From contig LSYV01000023.1 of NCBI GenBank assembly GCA_001584585.1, forward strand, positions 1,212,691 through 1,248,006: a stretch of DNA of 35,316 nucleotides. Direction: 5' to 3'. Under the pieces are notes generated by a model. It made no database searches. It saw only the letters and a program-made list of their open reading frames with translations, and had not been told where the DNA came from. This DNA comes from Gonium pectorale (Eukaryota; Chlorophyta; Chlorophyceae; Chlamydomonadales; Volvocaceae). This document shows positions 1 through 10,217 of the stretch, piece after piece; positions within the stretch are counted from its first letter, which is position 1; each line of letters starts with the position of its first letter. Both the position numbers and the translations under genes were made by a program.

Positions 1-2567
1 TCGGCGGCGCCGCTTGAGGCGCCTGTGCCGGCGCCGGTGGAAGCGTACCATTCGCTGTCGGTCGCGGGGCGGCCGCAGCCGTAGCCGCAGCGCCCGTCCG
101 GGGCCCAGCCGGCACCGCAGCGGCGGCCGCGCCGCCGGCGGCCGCCGCCGGTCCGGCGGACGTCCCGGCGCCGAGCCGGTTGCTCAGCCGCTCCTCCCGC
201 TCCACCTCGGCCCGCGCGCGCGCCTCCAGCTGCAGCAGCTCCGGAGCCCGCGCCAGCGTGCTGCCGCGCTGGTTCCGGAGCCGCGGGTCGCCGTACAGCT
301 GCGCCAGCAGCGCCTGCACCTCGGCCTCGGGCACGGGCCGGCCCAGCTCCTCCGGCCCGAACACGACGCTCGTGAGGCTGCCGTCGTACGACGCCACCAG
401 CAGCACCCGGCCGTCGGGGCTCCACGCCAGGTCATACACGGTCTTGCCGAAGAAGCCCTTGCCCACCATGATCGGCGTGGCGGCCGAGGAGTGCCACAGC
501 GAGAACATCCGGTCCTGCGCCCCCACCGCCACGACCGCGCCGCAATCCTCGTCATCGTCTGCGCCTGCGGCGCCGCCGTCGCCTGCCCGCTTTGGGGGCC
601 GGTACAGCTGCGGCGTGAAGCGCACGGCGCTCACGCTGCCGCGGTGGCCGCATAATTGCGTCTCGCCGGGCTCCCAGGTGTTGCGCTTGATGATGGGTAC
701 CGTGTGCACGCCCTTGTCGTAGCCGTTGGGCACCGCCAGCAGCTGGCCGTCGGGGCTCCAGCAGGGGCGCAGCGCAAAGGTGACGATGGGCGCGGCCGCG
801 AATGGCTCGGTGACTCGGGCCACGGGGACGCCGTCCTCGAGCCGCCACACAATCACCTCGCGGTCGCCCTGTGGTTTGTTTTAGGGATTCACATTCACAC
901 GCGTCCCAGGGTTTCAAGCTCAGGGCAGGTAACAAGGCCCGGGCAACGTCAGGACGGCAACGCGTGTACCGTAGCAAGGCGTACGTGTGTGTGTCTTATG
1001 CTATGTATGCGGAACAGTATCCTCGAAGCAGGTACATTAGCAACGAAAACAGAAACAACCTGTGTGTTGTGTGCGGGGGGCGCGTGGTTTGAGGGCGGGA
1101 TTCGGGCGTGTGGAGGTGGGTGCACAGACCCCCGGGGTCGCCCGCGGTGGGAGCGCGCGGGTGCGCGCGCGTGCCCACCTGGGAGGCGAGGAAGAAGTCG
1201 AAGGGGTCCCAGGCGACGCCCTTGACGTGCCCCTCGTGCCCATCCAGTGTGCGGATGCAGTGCCCGCTGAGCGCGTCCCACACCTGGGAACGAGTACGGG
1301 GGTGGCCGAGGGGGGAATGAAGGAGGGAAACGGGTGGGTGAGGGGGTTGGCAGGGGTGTATGGCACGGGGAGGGGGTGGCAGCGGCGGCACGGGCGGGCG
1401 AGTGGAAGGCCGCCGCGGCGGGATGCGCGTGTCGGTACAGCAGTACCGAACGGCGGTAAGAGTGAGCGGGGGACTGCGCTCGTCTCGGCCGTAGGCAGCT
1501 GGGCGGGGTGGGGCGGTGATGCGACTGCACATACATCTTACATGGCAGAGTGGCGGCAGAGGCGCACAACTGAGCCCCGCCCCGCCCCCGCGGCACCGCG
1601 CCGCGCTCCCCGGTCCACCCCGCCCCGCCCCGCTCCGCCCGCCAGGCACGCCCGTTAGCCCTCGTGTACCTTGACTTTGTTGTCCACCGACGCCGTCGCC
1701 AGCCGGCGGCTGTCCGGCGCCCACGCCACATCGCCCACGTTCATCCCGTGGCCGCGCAGCCGCGACTTGAGGCGCCAGTTCTCCACGTTGGCCGCCTCGC
1801 CGCTGCCAAAGGTGGCCGTGCCGCGGCCCTCGCGCAGCTCGTACACGTACACGTCGGCGTCGTCGGAGCCGGCGGCGAGGAGGCGACCCGAGGGCGCAAA
1901 GCGGACGCAGTTCACGGGTGTGATGGAGTCCGCCAGCGCGGCGAGGAGCTTGGGGCAGGCGGCGTCCAGCTCGGCGGCCTCCGAGACCACGGGCCGCATG
2001 GACCACACCCTGACCTTGTTGTCCGCGCCGCAGGTGGCGATGCGCTCGCCCGTGGAGTCGATGTCCACGCCGAGGATGGAGGTGCCTGGGCCAAGGGGGA
2101 AGCGGGGTGCGGGTGCGTTTGGGGCAGCGCGGATGCAATGGCGCAACGATGTAGGCGCCGGTGGACGGAAGTGAACACGGCAGCGGCGGGGGGGGGGGTT
2201 GCGGAGTTCCGGGACGGAGGAGACCCCGAGGATGGGGAACTTGCCAGGGGAAGTGTCGGGTTCAGGTTGTGCGGCGCGCTGGTGTCCGGCGGTGTCAGGG
2301 TTTGGGCTCACCACCCTCCCACCCTGAGTGGGGCTCGTAGTCGTTTTGGAAAGCGACGGAGCCCCCGGAGCCCGCCTCTTGCCATGTTGTGTCCCCTCTC
2401 GGGCTCGTGTAGGCGCATGTGCCTGGCGCGGCACCTTGGCCGGGCCCGCCACCAAACCCTCCGCACGCGCAGCAGTTTTGGCGCGAATTGTGGCGAAACC
2501 CGCCCCGTCCGCGTGCCGGCAGCTCACCGCCATGCTGGATCCACTCCGGCTTGTCAACGATCGGCAT
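1..2567 (-). CDS. HIRA: HIRA histone chaperone, N-terminal WD40 half (partial, runs off left edge)
   Basis: WD40 subunit of the HIR complex, which deposits histone H3.3-H4 independently of replication; nuclear. Exons on the minus strand: 2567-2528, 2085-1670, 1283-1179, 868-1 (open to the window edge); all phases agree. This gives about 476 residues of a family usually near 1000, so the C-terminal HIRA domain lies outside. The start MPIVDKPEWIQHGG matches the short lead-in before blade 1 in plant HIRA. Blade motifs include GADNKVRVWSM, SVDNKVKVWDA, HVKGVAWDPF and CWSPDGQLLAV. The HIRA-like stretch FGSGEAANVENWR corresponds to the human segment ending in ANVEQWR. The last blade reads DLAWSPDGRVLLV then FGPEELGRPV, like the human blade 7 exit. 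After about residue 400 a charged helix (EVEREERLSNRLG) leads into an Ala/Pro-rich linker. The CAF-1 p60 subunit is the nearest alternative, but the ANVENWR and DELG-like signatures favour HIRA. Confidence 0.93.
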
Positions 2568-2897
2568 CCCAGCGGGAGCAAAGGCAGCGGGCTCGCGCCT
2601 GGGCTACAATAGTGCAGTCCGTCGAGTGCTGGTCGCACTGTCAGCTGCCTAACGCCATTCCGCAAAGTTGTCCGGACGATTACAATAAGGAAAGTCTGTT
2701 GGTGCAAAAGTCCATGCTGCGACGTACTGCAACCCGTGCTCGTCATCAAACTGTCCTGGAGGGCCTGTTTGATAGGGAATTTCTATTGTAATACGTGACG
2801 TCTCACACCTGCATATATAACAAACAGTGCTCCAACGCTTGCAGTTTCCGCGCCAACCTCGCACTCCTTCTTAGCTTCTTCTCTCCTCTAGCTCAAA
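2568..2897. promoter_or_regulatory. Shared divergent promoter region, HIRA / ARS2
   Basis: These 330 bases separate the start codons of HIRA (minus) and ARS2 (plus), so they must hold both 5' UTRs and core promoters. The part nearer ARS2 is clearly more AT-rich than the flanking coding DNA. It includes a TATA-like site and, at about 2793-2803, ACGTGACGTC, which combines an ACGT core and a TGACGTC bZIP-type half site. Regulatory use is inferred. Confidence 0.6.
2814..2820 (+). promoter_or_regulatory. TATA box candidate for ARS2
   Basis: TATATAA lies 78 bases upstream of the ARS2 ATG in an otherwise GC-rich genome. The position fits a transcript start near 2840-2850 and a short 5' UTR of about 50 bases. 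Confidence 0.55.
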
Positions 2898-5800
2898 ATG
2901 TATGGGAGAGAGCGCGGACCGCCTCCCCCGCCCCCGCCTGGCCCGCGCGGTGGGCCCCCGGGCGACTATATGATGGACCGTGGTGGACCTCGCGACTATC
3001 CGCCCCGAGACATGGAGCGGAGGCGTCCGCGGAGTCCTCCACCAATGCACGGGCGTGATGATAGGTTCGGCCGTGGCCGGAGCCCGCCGCCGATGCCCAA
3101 GCGCTCGCGCAGGGATGGCCCCTATGAGCGCGACTTCCATGACGCCCCCTTGTAAGTTGGATCAAGGCAGTGCTTCTGATATCATCAGAGTCTGGATTTA
3201 TCGCCTATCTCATCGACACCCGGTCGTCCTACTTGTTGCAGCGGGCGTGGAAGCCCCGAATATGATCGGCGACCGCCGTCACCAAAAGGCGGATATAACG
3301 AGCGGGAGGCATTTGAGCGTAGGGGCTCGCTGGGGCGCGACAGGTGTGGAGGGGCTGCCTGCTTGGGCGATCATGTCGGCAGCCATCGGCTGGCTGGGAC
3401 CGGGACGCTTACTTCGGTCACTCCGCGCAGGCCCGAAGAGGAGAAGCGGCCGATGACCTTCAAGGAGTTTACCCTGCGCAAAGTGCCGGACGATGCTGCC
3501 CCCGACGTAGCCCACCGGATGTACCAGGAGTATCTGGTGGAGTACTACGGCAGCGCCATCAAGGCAGAGTTCGAGCAGAACAAGGACTCCGACTTGTGAG
3601 TCCCCCTTGGGGCTAAGCTGGGGAGGCTGGCTGATGGCGGGACACGGGGGCCCCACACGGGGCCGTGGGTAAGGGCATGGGTAGCACCGTGGGTATGGGC
3701 ATGGGTAGCACCCTCTTACGTATGCTTGACACCACGAATGCCCCCTCGCTACACGTGCGCAGCTTCAAGTATCAGTTTGACCCTCGGAACTTCGCCAAGG
3801 TCGTGGCCAGCCGTGCAGAGGAGGGCCAGGACAGTGCCAAGCATATTGCGGCGGACCTTGCCTCGGGCGCGCTGGACCCCAGCCACGAGAACTTTGCCCA
3901 GGGCATGTACGACCTCGCGCCCAAAATTGACAAGGACAAGCCCCCCGCGAACCCCGACGAGGGCCCCAAGTTTGCGCCCAACCTGTGCTGGCGGGCTTCG
4001 CGCGTGGAGTACGACCTGCAGCTCAGCCGGCGCCTGATCCGCAAGCTGGACGCGGAGAAGGGCATCGGGGATAACCCCCTTCTGCCCAAGCTCGCGACGT
4101 CCGCAGCCGCGGCCCCTGCAGACGGCGGGCCCGACTCGCAGGCTGCGGCTGCGGGTGAGGAGGCGGGCGGCGAGGGTGCAGCGGCTGGTGAGAAGGACGC
4201 GGACGGCCCGGGCACGGCCTCCACCGCGGCCCCGGCGGGCGCCGCGGCGGAGGCCGAGCCGGCCATCGCAGTCACGGAGGAGAACTTGACGGAGAGCATC
4301 GGCAAGCTGGACCTGCAGCTCCATTGGCTATGGAAGGTGCACGGCGTGGACTACTACGCGGGCATCGAGCTCAACGAGCAGGACTGGCCGTACCGCCTCA
4401 ACAGCTGCCGCCTCATCCGCGGTCCGCGGCCCGAGGAGGGCGAGCACGACGAGGCCGCGGACAAGGCCGACAAGGAGAAGCTGGCCCGGCAGGTGGACGA
4501 GTGCTGGGAGGGGCGCATCGCGCATGGCGACCCCATCGAGGCCAAGTGCCTCAAGGGCCGGGTGAGTAGTGCGGCATGCGGGTTGCCATCTGCGCACTGG
4601 AGGGGAGGGAGAGTGAGCTGCCACTTATAACGTGGTGGTGGATACGGGTGTTGCATCTGTGGCAGATTTTTCGTGTTCATTATGTGGTTTGGTTGTTCCC
4701 TGTTTTGAATGCGCAGCGGGGGAAGTTGACACATGGGTCGAGTGCACAGCACCTAACCGGACGTGTCTCGCTGCGTCCGCAGATCGAGGAGGAGCTGGAC
4801 AAGTGGATTGAGTCGCAGGTCACCATGGTCGCCGACAACAAGTGAGTAGTGGACTGTGCTGAATGCTGATCAACGGTGTCGGGTGTCGTTGACGGTGCAG
4901 GTCTCGGGCTCTGGGCGCAGCGTTTGCAAGCCGTGGTCTCCGGCCGTGGCAAGCCCGAGCAGGCCGCCCGGATTTTGCCTCGTCCACAGCGATCACCTTA
5001 AGGATGTACACCAGATACCAATTGCTGTACCATACTTTCACACGTGCCATTAGGGCACCCGTTCTTCCTGCTGGCTCCTAGGGCCGTTTCACCGATCGAT
5101 GCTGCTGGTACAAGTAGCTGGACTGAGTACTAAGCCTTTCGAAGCAGCTGCAACAGTGGTTGCCGCGCATACATTGCTATAGCCGTACATCGTACAGCAC
5201 TGCTGCTACAACTGCTGCTTTCTCTCCTCTTACAATGGGGATACATGTGCAACGTACATCCTTCTTAGGGCGCTCCTCAGCCAAAGCAGGTCATCCTAGT
5301 GCTCCTTGTAGTGCTCTCGTACATAACGTACATTCTTCGAACCACATTACGGATCAATACTCGCGTACTGTAGACGTACTGTTACATAGGCGCCACATGG
5401 CAAGCCGCGTTATCACGTATGTTGAACGTACTTGAACGTACTTGCTACTTGCTTCACTGCTTTACCTTGACGTGAATTCTTTAGCACCTACACCGGTATA
5501 GTCAGACGAGTGGGCTGTAGGAATCTTCATTTGTCAACTCCTGTTCATAACTTTGCGGTACTGGGGGCCGATCACACGGCCCCGTGAATCATAGGTTACA
5601 TAGGCCGGCATTGTCCGCCTACTAAATACCATTTCCTGTACCGGCCGTACACTGCTGTACTGGACACCATTGCCTGTACTGCTATTTACCACGGCCGAAT
5701 GGCGCTCATACATTAGGCAGCAGCGCTAGCGCTATCACTGGTCGACACACTAGGCAGCAGCGTACTTAGCATACCTCTACAAATGAGTGCGTGACGGGCA

Positions 5801-7130
5801 AGACTGCCCTACTCGTGGGAGCTTTGGCAAGCTGCGGTCCGCGCGGCGGGCGGAGCGTGGCCATGCGCGTGCAAGGACGCACTCGTGGCTGGCGGTTGGC
5901 GGGTTAGCGCTGCTATGGAGCCTGGCTGCTGCCCATAGTCCTGCAACCGCTGGCCCCTGAGACTGCATCAGGGCTGGCGCGGCAGGAGCGAGTCTGGAGC
6001 CCGAACTCACATGTATGGGGCTACCCGCGTGCAGGTGGGGCTCGAAGCTCAGTAACAAGCTGTTTGTTGGCAAGAAGTATGTCATCAAGCACATCAAGAC
6101 GAAGCACCAGGATAAGCTGGCGACCGAGCGTGAGAGGGTGAGCATGCTCGCTTGGCCGGTTCGGGTTGTTCCGTGGGGTAAGCCGCCAGCTGAGCAGTGC
6201 GAGCCTGTCCCTCGCCATCCCGACATCATCACTCTCGTGAATGCGGTCAAGCCAGGCATGGCGCTAATCCAAATTTCTGAAGCGAACTGGTGTCCTTCCT
6301 TCGTACCGCCCTGCGCCTTGTCAGGTCCTGGATATGCTGTACTTTGAGAACTTTCGGGCATGGAAGGAGGACGAGGAGCGGCGGCGTGTGGAGGAGGAGC
6401 AGCACGCCGGCGAGCCCGCAGAGGGCGAAGGCGCCGGCGGGGAGGGCGAGGGCTCCTACGGCGGCCGCGGTCGCGGCCGGGGCGGCCCCATGGGCATGCG
6501 CGGCCGCGGGCGGGGCATGGGCCGCGGCATGATGGGCCGCGGCCCCATGATGGGCATGGAGGGGCCCATGATGATGCCTATGCCCATGGCCCCCATGTTC
6601 ATGCCGCCAGGTGAGCGGGAACCGTGCTTTCATGGGCCGTCGGGCTCAGGACGGCCGTCGGGAGTTTGTTGGCCAGGCTGCATGAATTGCCTTACGCGCG
6701 AGTATCGCACACGGCTGCCATTGCAGCCGCCAGCATGGAAGGAACATGGGGATTGCATAACGGGTGTCCTGCACGCGCGGGTGATGCTTGCGCTCAAAGC
6801 CTTTGGTCGAGCGAAACAGGCCTGCCTGAAACAAGCGAGGGATGATGAGCGCGCATGGTTTGCCTTCAGAGCTCAACGAGTCCTGCCTCCTTGACCCATG
6901 TCGCAGGCCCGATGGGTCCCTTCATGCCCATCATTCCCGGGCCGGTACCCATGATCCCGCCCGGCCCCATGCCCATGCGCGGGCGAGGACCGCGGCCGCT
7001 GCGCGGACGGGGCATGGGGCCGGGGCGCGGCATGGGTCCGCCCAAGCTGGACCCGCGCGGCATGCGGGAGTACTTTGATCTGGACCACCCCGCCAACAAC
7101 AGGGCGGTCCTGGACTATGGCGACCTCTAA
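2898..7130 (+). CDS. ARS2: SERRATE/ARS2 RNA effector protein
   Basis: ARS2/SERRATE links the nuclear cap-binding complex to miRNA processing, splicing, 3'-end formation and RNA decay. Exons: 2898-3151, 3242-3343, 3431-3595, 3763-4561, 4783-4841, 6035-6137, 6325-6610, 6907-7130; all phases agree, giving 663 aa. The N-terminus (1-125) is an Arg/Pro/Ser-rich tail. The conserved N-domain follows (FKEFTLRKVPDD, YQEYLVEYYG, FDPRNFAKVV). The core has LHWLWKVHGVDYYAG near 358-372, the most diagnostic SERRATE/ARS2 motif. A zinc-finger-like helix at about 460-484 keeps the histidines (KHIKTKH) but has no cysteine. Residues 495-650 are rich in Gly, Met, Arg and Pro. The C-terminus REYFDLDHP and VLDYGDL matches the conserved plant SERRATE tail. 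The ATG is the first after the TATA box. Confidence 0.94.
5006..5764. other. GTAC-rich, GC-poorer block inside ARS2 intron 5
   Basis: Intron 5 (4842-6034, about 1.2 kb) is much longer than the other ARS2 introns. Its middle is visibly AT-richer than the rest of the window. A hand count finds 19 GTAC tetramers between 5006 and 5764, where about 3 would be expected by chance. Short degenerate repeats are also present, such as CA-TAGGCAGCAGCG at about 5711 and 5748, CCATT-CCTGTAC at about 5630 and 5668, and GAACGTACTT twice near 5424-5442. No coding potential or terminal repeats were recognised. It may be an old transposon remnant or a regulatory cluster. Confidence 0.5.
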
Positions 7131-7482
7131 GCTGCGTTCCGGAAGCTGGCGCAACGCGGGCTGCCGTCCTGTTTGTGTCGGTGGGCGGCACCGCGTGGGC
7201 TGGGCGCGCGCTCATGAACGTAAGAGTCCCAGCATGTCTCTTAGGCGCAGGGCGCTGGCTGGGATTGCCGTCCAGTCCTCCGGGGCTCGCCGTACATGTT
7301 GGCGAAATAGGGGCTCGCTTGCGTCAAAGCGTTGCATGTGCCGTACATGGTCTGCTGTGGTATTGATGCGCGTGTATCGAGGAACATGCTGCTGCCTGTG
7401 CATGACACTTGGAGGTAGGCCAGTTACCGGTTACACATCAAGGTGCACGGGCTGCGTTACTTTGCCCTTGCCGAAGATGCCG

Positions 7483-7487
7483 TGTAA
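7483..7487 (+). terminator. Candidate polyadenylation signal TGTAA for ARS2
   Basis: TGTAA, the usual poly(A) signal in chlorophycean algae, occurs about 350 bases after the ARS2 stop codon and is the first such motif downstream on this strand. I did not find it after the ZIP or hydroxylase genes, so its use in this organism is not proven. Confidence 0.35.
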
Positions 7488-9994
7488 GGCCCGTGTGCAT
7501 GGTGTTTAGAGGCGGGTGTCTGTGGATTGGGCGACGCCGCGAGGGCGTCGTGCGGGGACACAGGCCACCTGGAGGCACGGGCCCCCTTCGGAAAGGTGGC
7601 TCTGGGGATGGACCGCTGAGCCAAGTCGCCGGATGTCATGTCGTTGCTTGGCATGATAGGGCGTTTGGACCTCTGGTATCGACGGGCTGTTGGGTTGGGC
7701 GACGGGCAACAGGGAATGAACGGCTGTCATGGGGTCTGTGGCACGGGAAAGCATGCTGCATCGGATAATTGCCGGCCTTACCGTGATGGCCTCGATCGGC
7801 TCATTGCAGATTTGATACGGCATTCTCCCGTGATACCTGTAAATGTCAGCAACGGTTAAACGTCTCGAGACAAAGAGGGCATCCGGGCGTCGTGCAGACA
7901 CCGTATTCACACCATAAGAGCAGCTTTATGTCCTTTTATGTCACAGTTGCACATGCAGCGGCCAGTTGCATACCTCACTTATGCACAGGCGGTGGGTACA
8001 GGCGGTGGTCACCGTACTCTACCTGTAGAACTCCTGGCAGGTGACGGTACTATACTCTACGAGGACCTTGTCCGACGTTGCCACGAAGGAGACGCCATCC
8101 CTGCTTGGGGCAGCATAGCTGATGAAGCTTGGGCAGGGCAGGGTCCCGCATTACGCCTCCCTAAGAGACTCACTTGGTTATCGTCACGTCCTTGCCACCG
8201 CTGATGATCTGCACACAGCCCAAGACCGACAAACGGCAAGCCAGTCGTTCAGTCGCATCAACCATGCTCTTTTCGACTCATTGAACATGCAAACGCAAAC
8301 CGGGGGGCCGACCTGGAATTGCTTGAAAAAGCCGGTAGAGCCGAGTAGGGTGAAGTCGCTGGGCAGCCTGCAAGGGGCAACCCACGGGTAACGTGGGTCA
8401 GGGGTGTCGTGTAACAGTACATGCGTCAGGGTGGCGGTGACCACGACACCGCGGTATGTGCATCACGGTCGTGGTGAGGGGCAATGAAGTAGGGAAACGG
8501 GTGGTGAGGGGCGCTTGAGGAGCGGCGTGTTTGCTGCGGTTGTGGGCATGCAGGGTGAGGCATGCGGCATCCCAGACAGACGCGACGCGCCCAGACAGGG
8601 ACTGGGAATACTCACTGGGAAGTCAGGTCCCGGAAGTAGTAGCACGTGTTGGGATAGCATTGCTCAATCGACACCCGGCATGCGGTTTCTGCACAAGGCA
8701 GCGGTGTGGCAGCGGTGACAAAAAAGAGAACCAGAAACAGCCGTCAGACGCTCCGGTGCACCTTGGTGCGTCCTCGCCCCGGCCGCTCCCAAGCGAACTC
8801 CTGCCTCACGGGACCCCAACAGAGTCGGCGCTGGATTGGAAGGAAGCAGATGATAGGCTGGCAATTCCGTACCGACATGTACGGACACAGTTAAAGCTTC
8901 CCGCCCTTTCCCGCCTGCTTGCCCCGCTCACCCCCGAAGTTCATGAAGAGCCCCTTATAGCTGCCAGTTGTTGTGTTCTTCCCAAGGGCGCTCTTAACCT
9001 GGCAATTCTCCTCTAGCTCCTTGCGCAGGGTACACGGCCCTATCGCGTACCTGCGCAGCAGCAGGCAGCCCTCTCACACATCCCCCATCCTAGTGAGGCA
9101 CGCGGTCGTATCTTGCAACGCACTAACCTGTCGGGAAAGAGGCTACCATGGACATGAACTCTGAGCAGAGAGAACAGCGCCCAGATGATTAACAGTCCCT
9201 GCGCCATGCCCAGCCAGCAACAGGGTTGATGAAGTCCTCTTTGCTGCAGTTTACACCGTTGCACCGAGACAGCTGCGCCTATGAATTACTGCCTGGTACC
9301 GCACTGATACGTTCACAATTCGATCCACGCTGCATCCTGCCCTTGCGTCCCAGTGTACCAGACTCAGTGCGGAACTCGGAACCAGGGCACGGAATCAGGC
9401 CAACAACCTCGTGGTCTGGCTGGAGTTTCAACTGGCACGCTGTCCACATGATCTTATTGAATTGACGCAATTTGTTATGAATCATGAACGAGGAGCGGAG
9501 GTTTGCAACCTAATACGCTTTTGGGCGCGCCTTTAGGTCGAGCGCGCATGCAGCCCTGCGCCTAGGCTCCGCTGCCACAACTGCACCATGCCGATGCCTC
9601 GATTTGCAGTGTGTGTGCTCCTGAGCGGCCTGGCGCTGCTCGTGGCAACGGAAGCGAGACTGCAACTCCAAAAAGCAGTGTAAGGCACTGCCGTAGCTGT
9701 CTTGAGTCGCCATGGATGAAGCCTTCTATCCGCTTGCCGCATCCCTCCGACACGCCATCCATCCTCTCCCGGCACTTCCACAGGAGCAGCGATGCAAAGC
9801 CATTACTGGACGAAAGTCAATCCTCCTCTACTCCGGAGCTCTCAGCCCCTGAGCTCCTGGCTTTGCTCCACACTTGTCGGGTGTGTTCGGGTACTGGTCA
9901 CGTGGGTCATAAATCGGCGGCCTGCGGTGTCGCACACGTTGCGTACCCCTGCTGCCACCCTATTCACTCCCTAGCAGTGAACTCCTCGTGAACT

Positions 9995-10003
9995 GTACAC
10001 GTG
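9995..10003. promoter_or_regulatory. GTAC overlapping a CACGTG box upstream of the ZIP gene
   Basis: GTACACGTG lies about 215 bases before the ZIP start codon; another GTAC follows near 10099. GTAC is the core bound by the copper/zinc-responsive SBP factor CRR1 in Chlamydomonas, and CACGTG is a G-box. Both motifs are short, so function is only a suggestion supported by the metal-transport role of the gene. Confidence 0.25.
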
Positions 10004-10217
10004 ATCCTTCCTCGAGTACAGCAGCCTCTCTTGCCACCCTTGCCTTCAGGCAAACCCGGCATGCGCGGCTCAGCTGCAGCTTGGCGGTGACGGGGCACCG
10101 TACTCCGCCACCCGCACCCACGCTGAAAATCTTCAAGCAGACGGCGGCCTGGGATCCAGGGCCGCCGGCGCCAGTGGCGGCCTGATCGGATCCGGATCTG
10201 GGGCCGATGCACGACCC

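Larger units (their letters stand above)
7131..10217. other. Intergenic, about 3.1 kb, no gene recognised
   Basis: This lies between ARS2 and the ZIP gene, both on plus. The first few hundred bases should be ARS2 3' UTR. Open frames here (for example 8531-9016 and 9611-9991) have no recognisable domain or splice partners, and their codon content does not resemble the neighbouring genes. At about 8012-8060 two similar strings, GGTCACCGTACTCTAC and GGTGACGGTACTATACTCTAC, sit close together. At 8476-8511 a G-rich string matches one in HIRA intron 2. No RNA gene was seen. Confidence 0.5.

Noticed and set aside
1432..1449. Perfect small hairpin TCGGTAC-AGCA-GTACCGA in HIRA intron 2
   Set aside because: A 7-bp stem is expected by chance at this length; no U tract or other context.
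7131..10217. Searched for tRNA, snRNA and CRISPR-like arrays
   Set aside because: No B-box-like GGTTCGANTCC with a matching A-box and acceptor stem, and no spaced direct repeats, were found here or elsewhere in the window.
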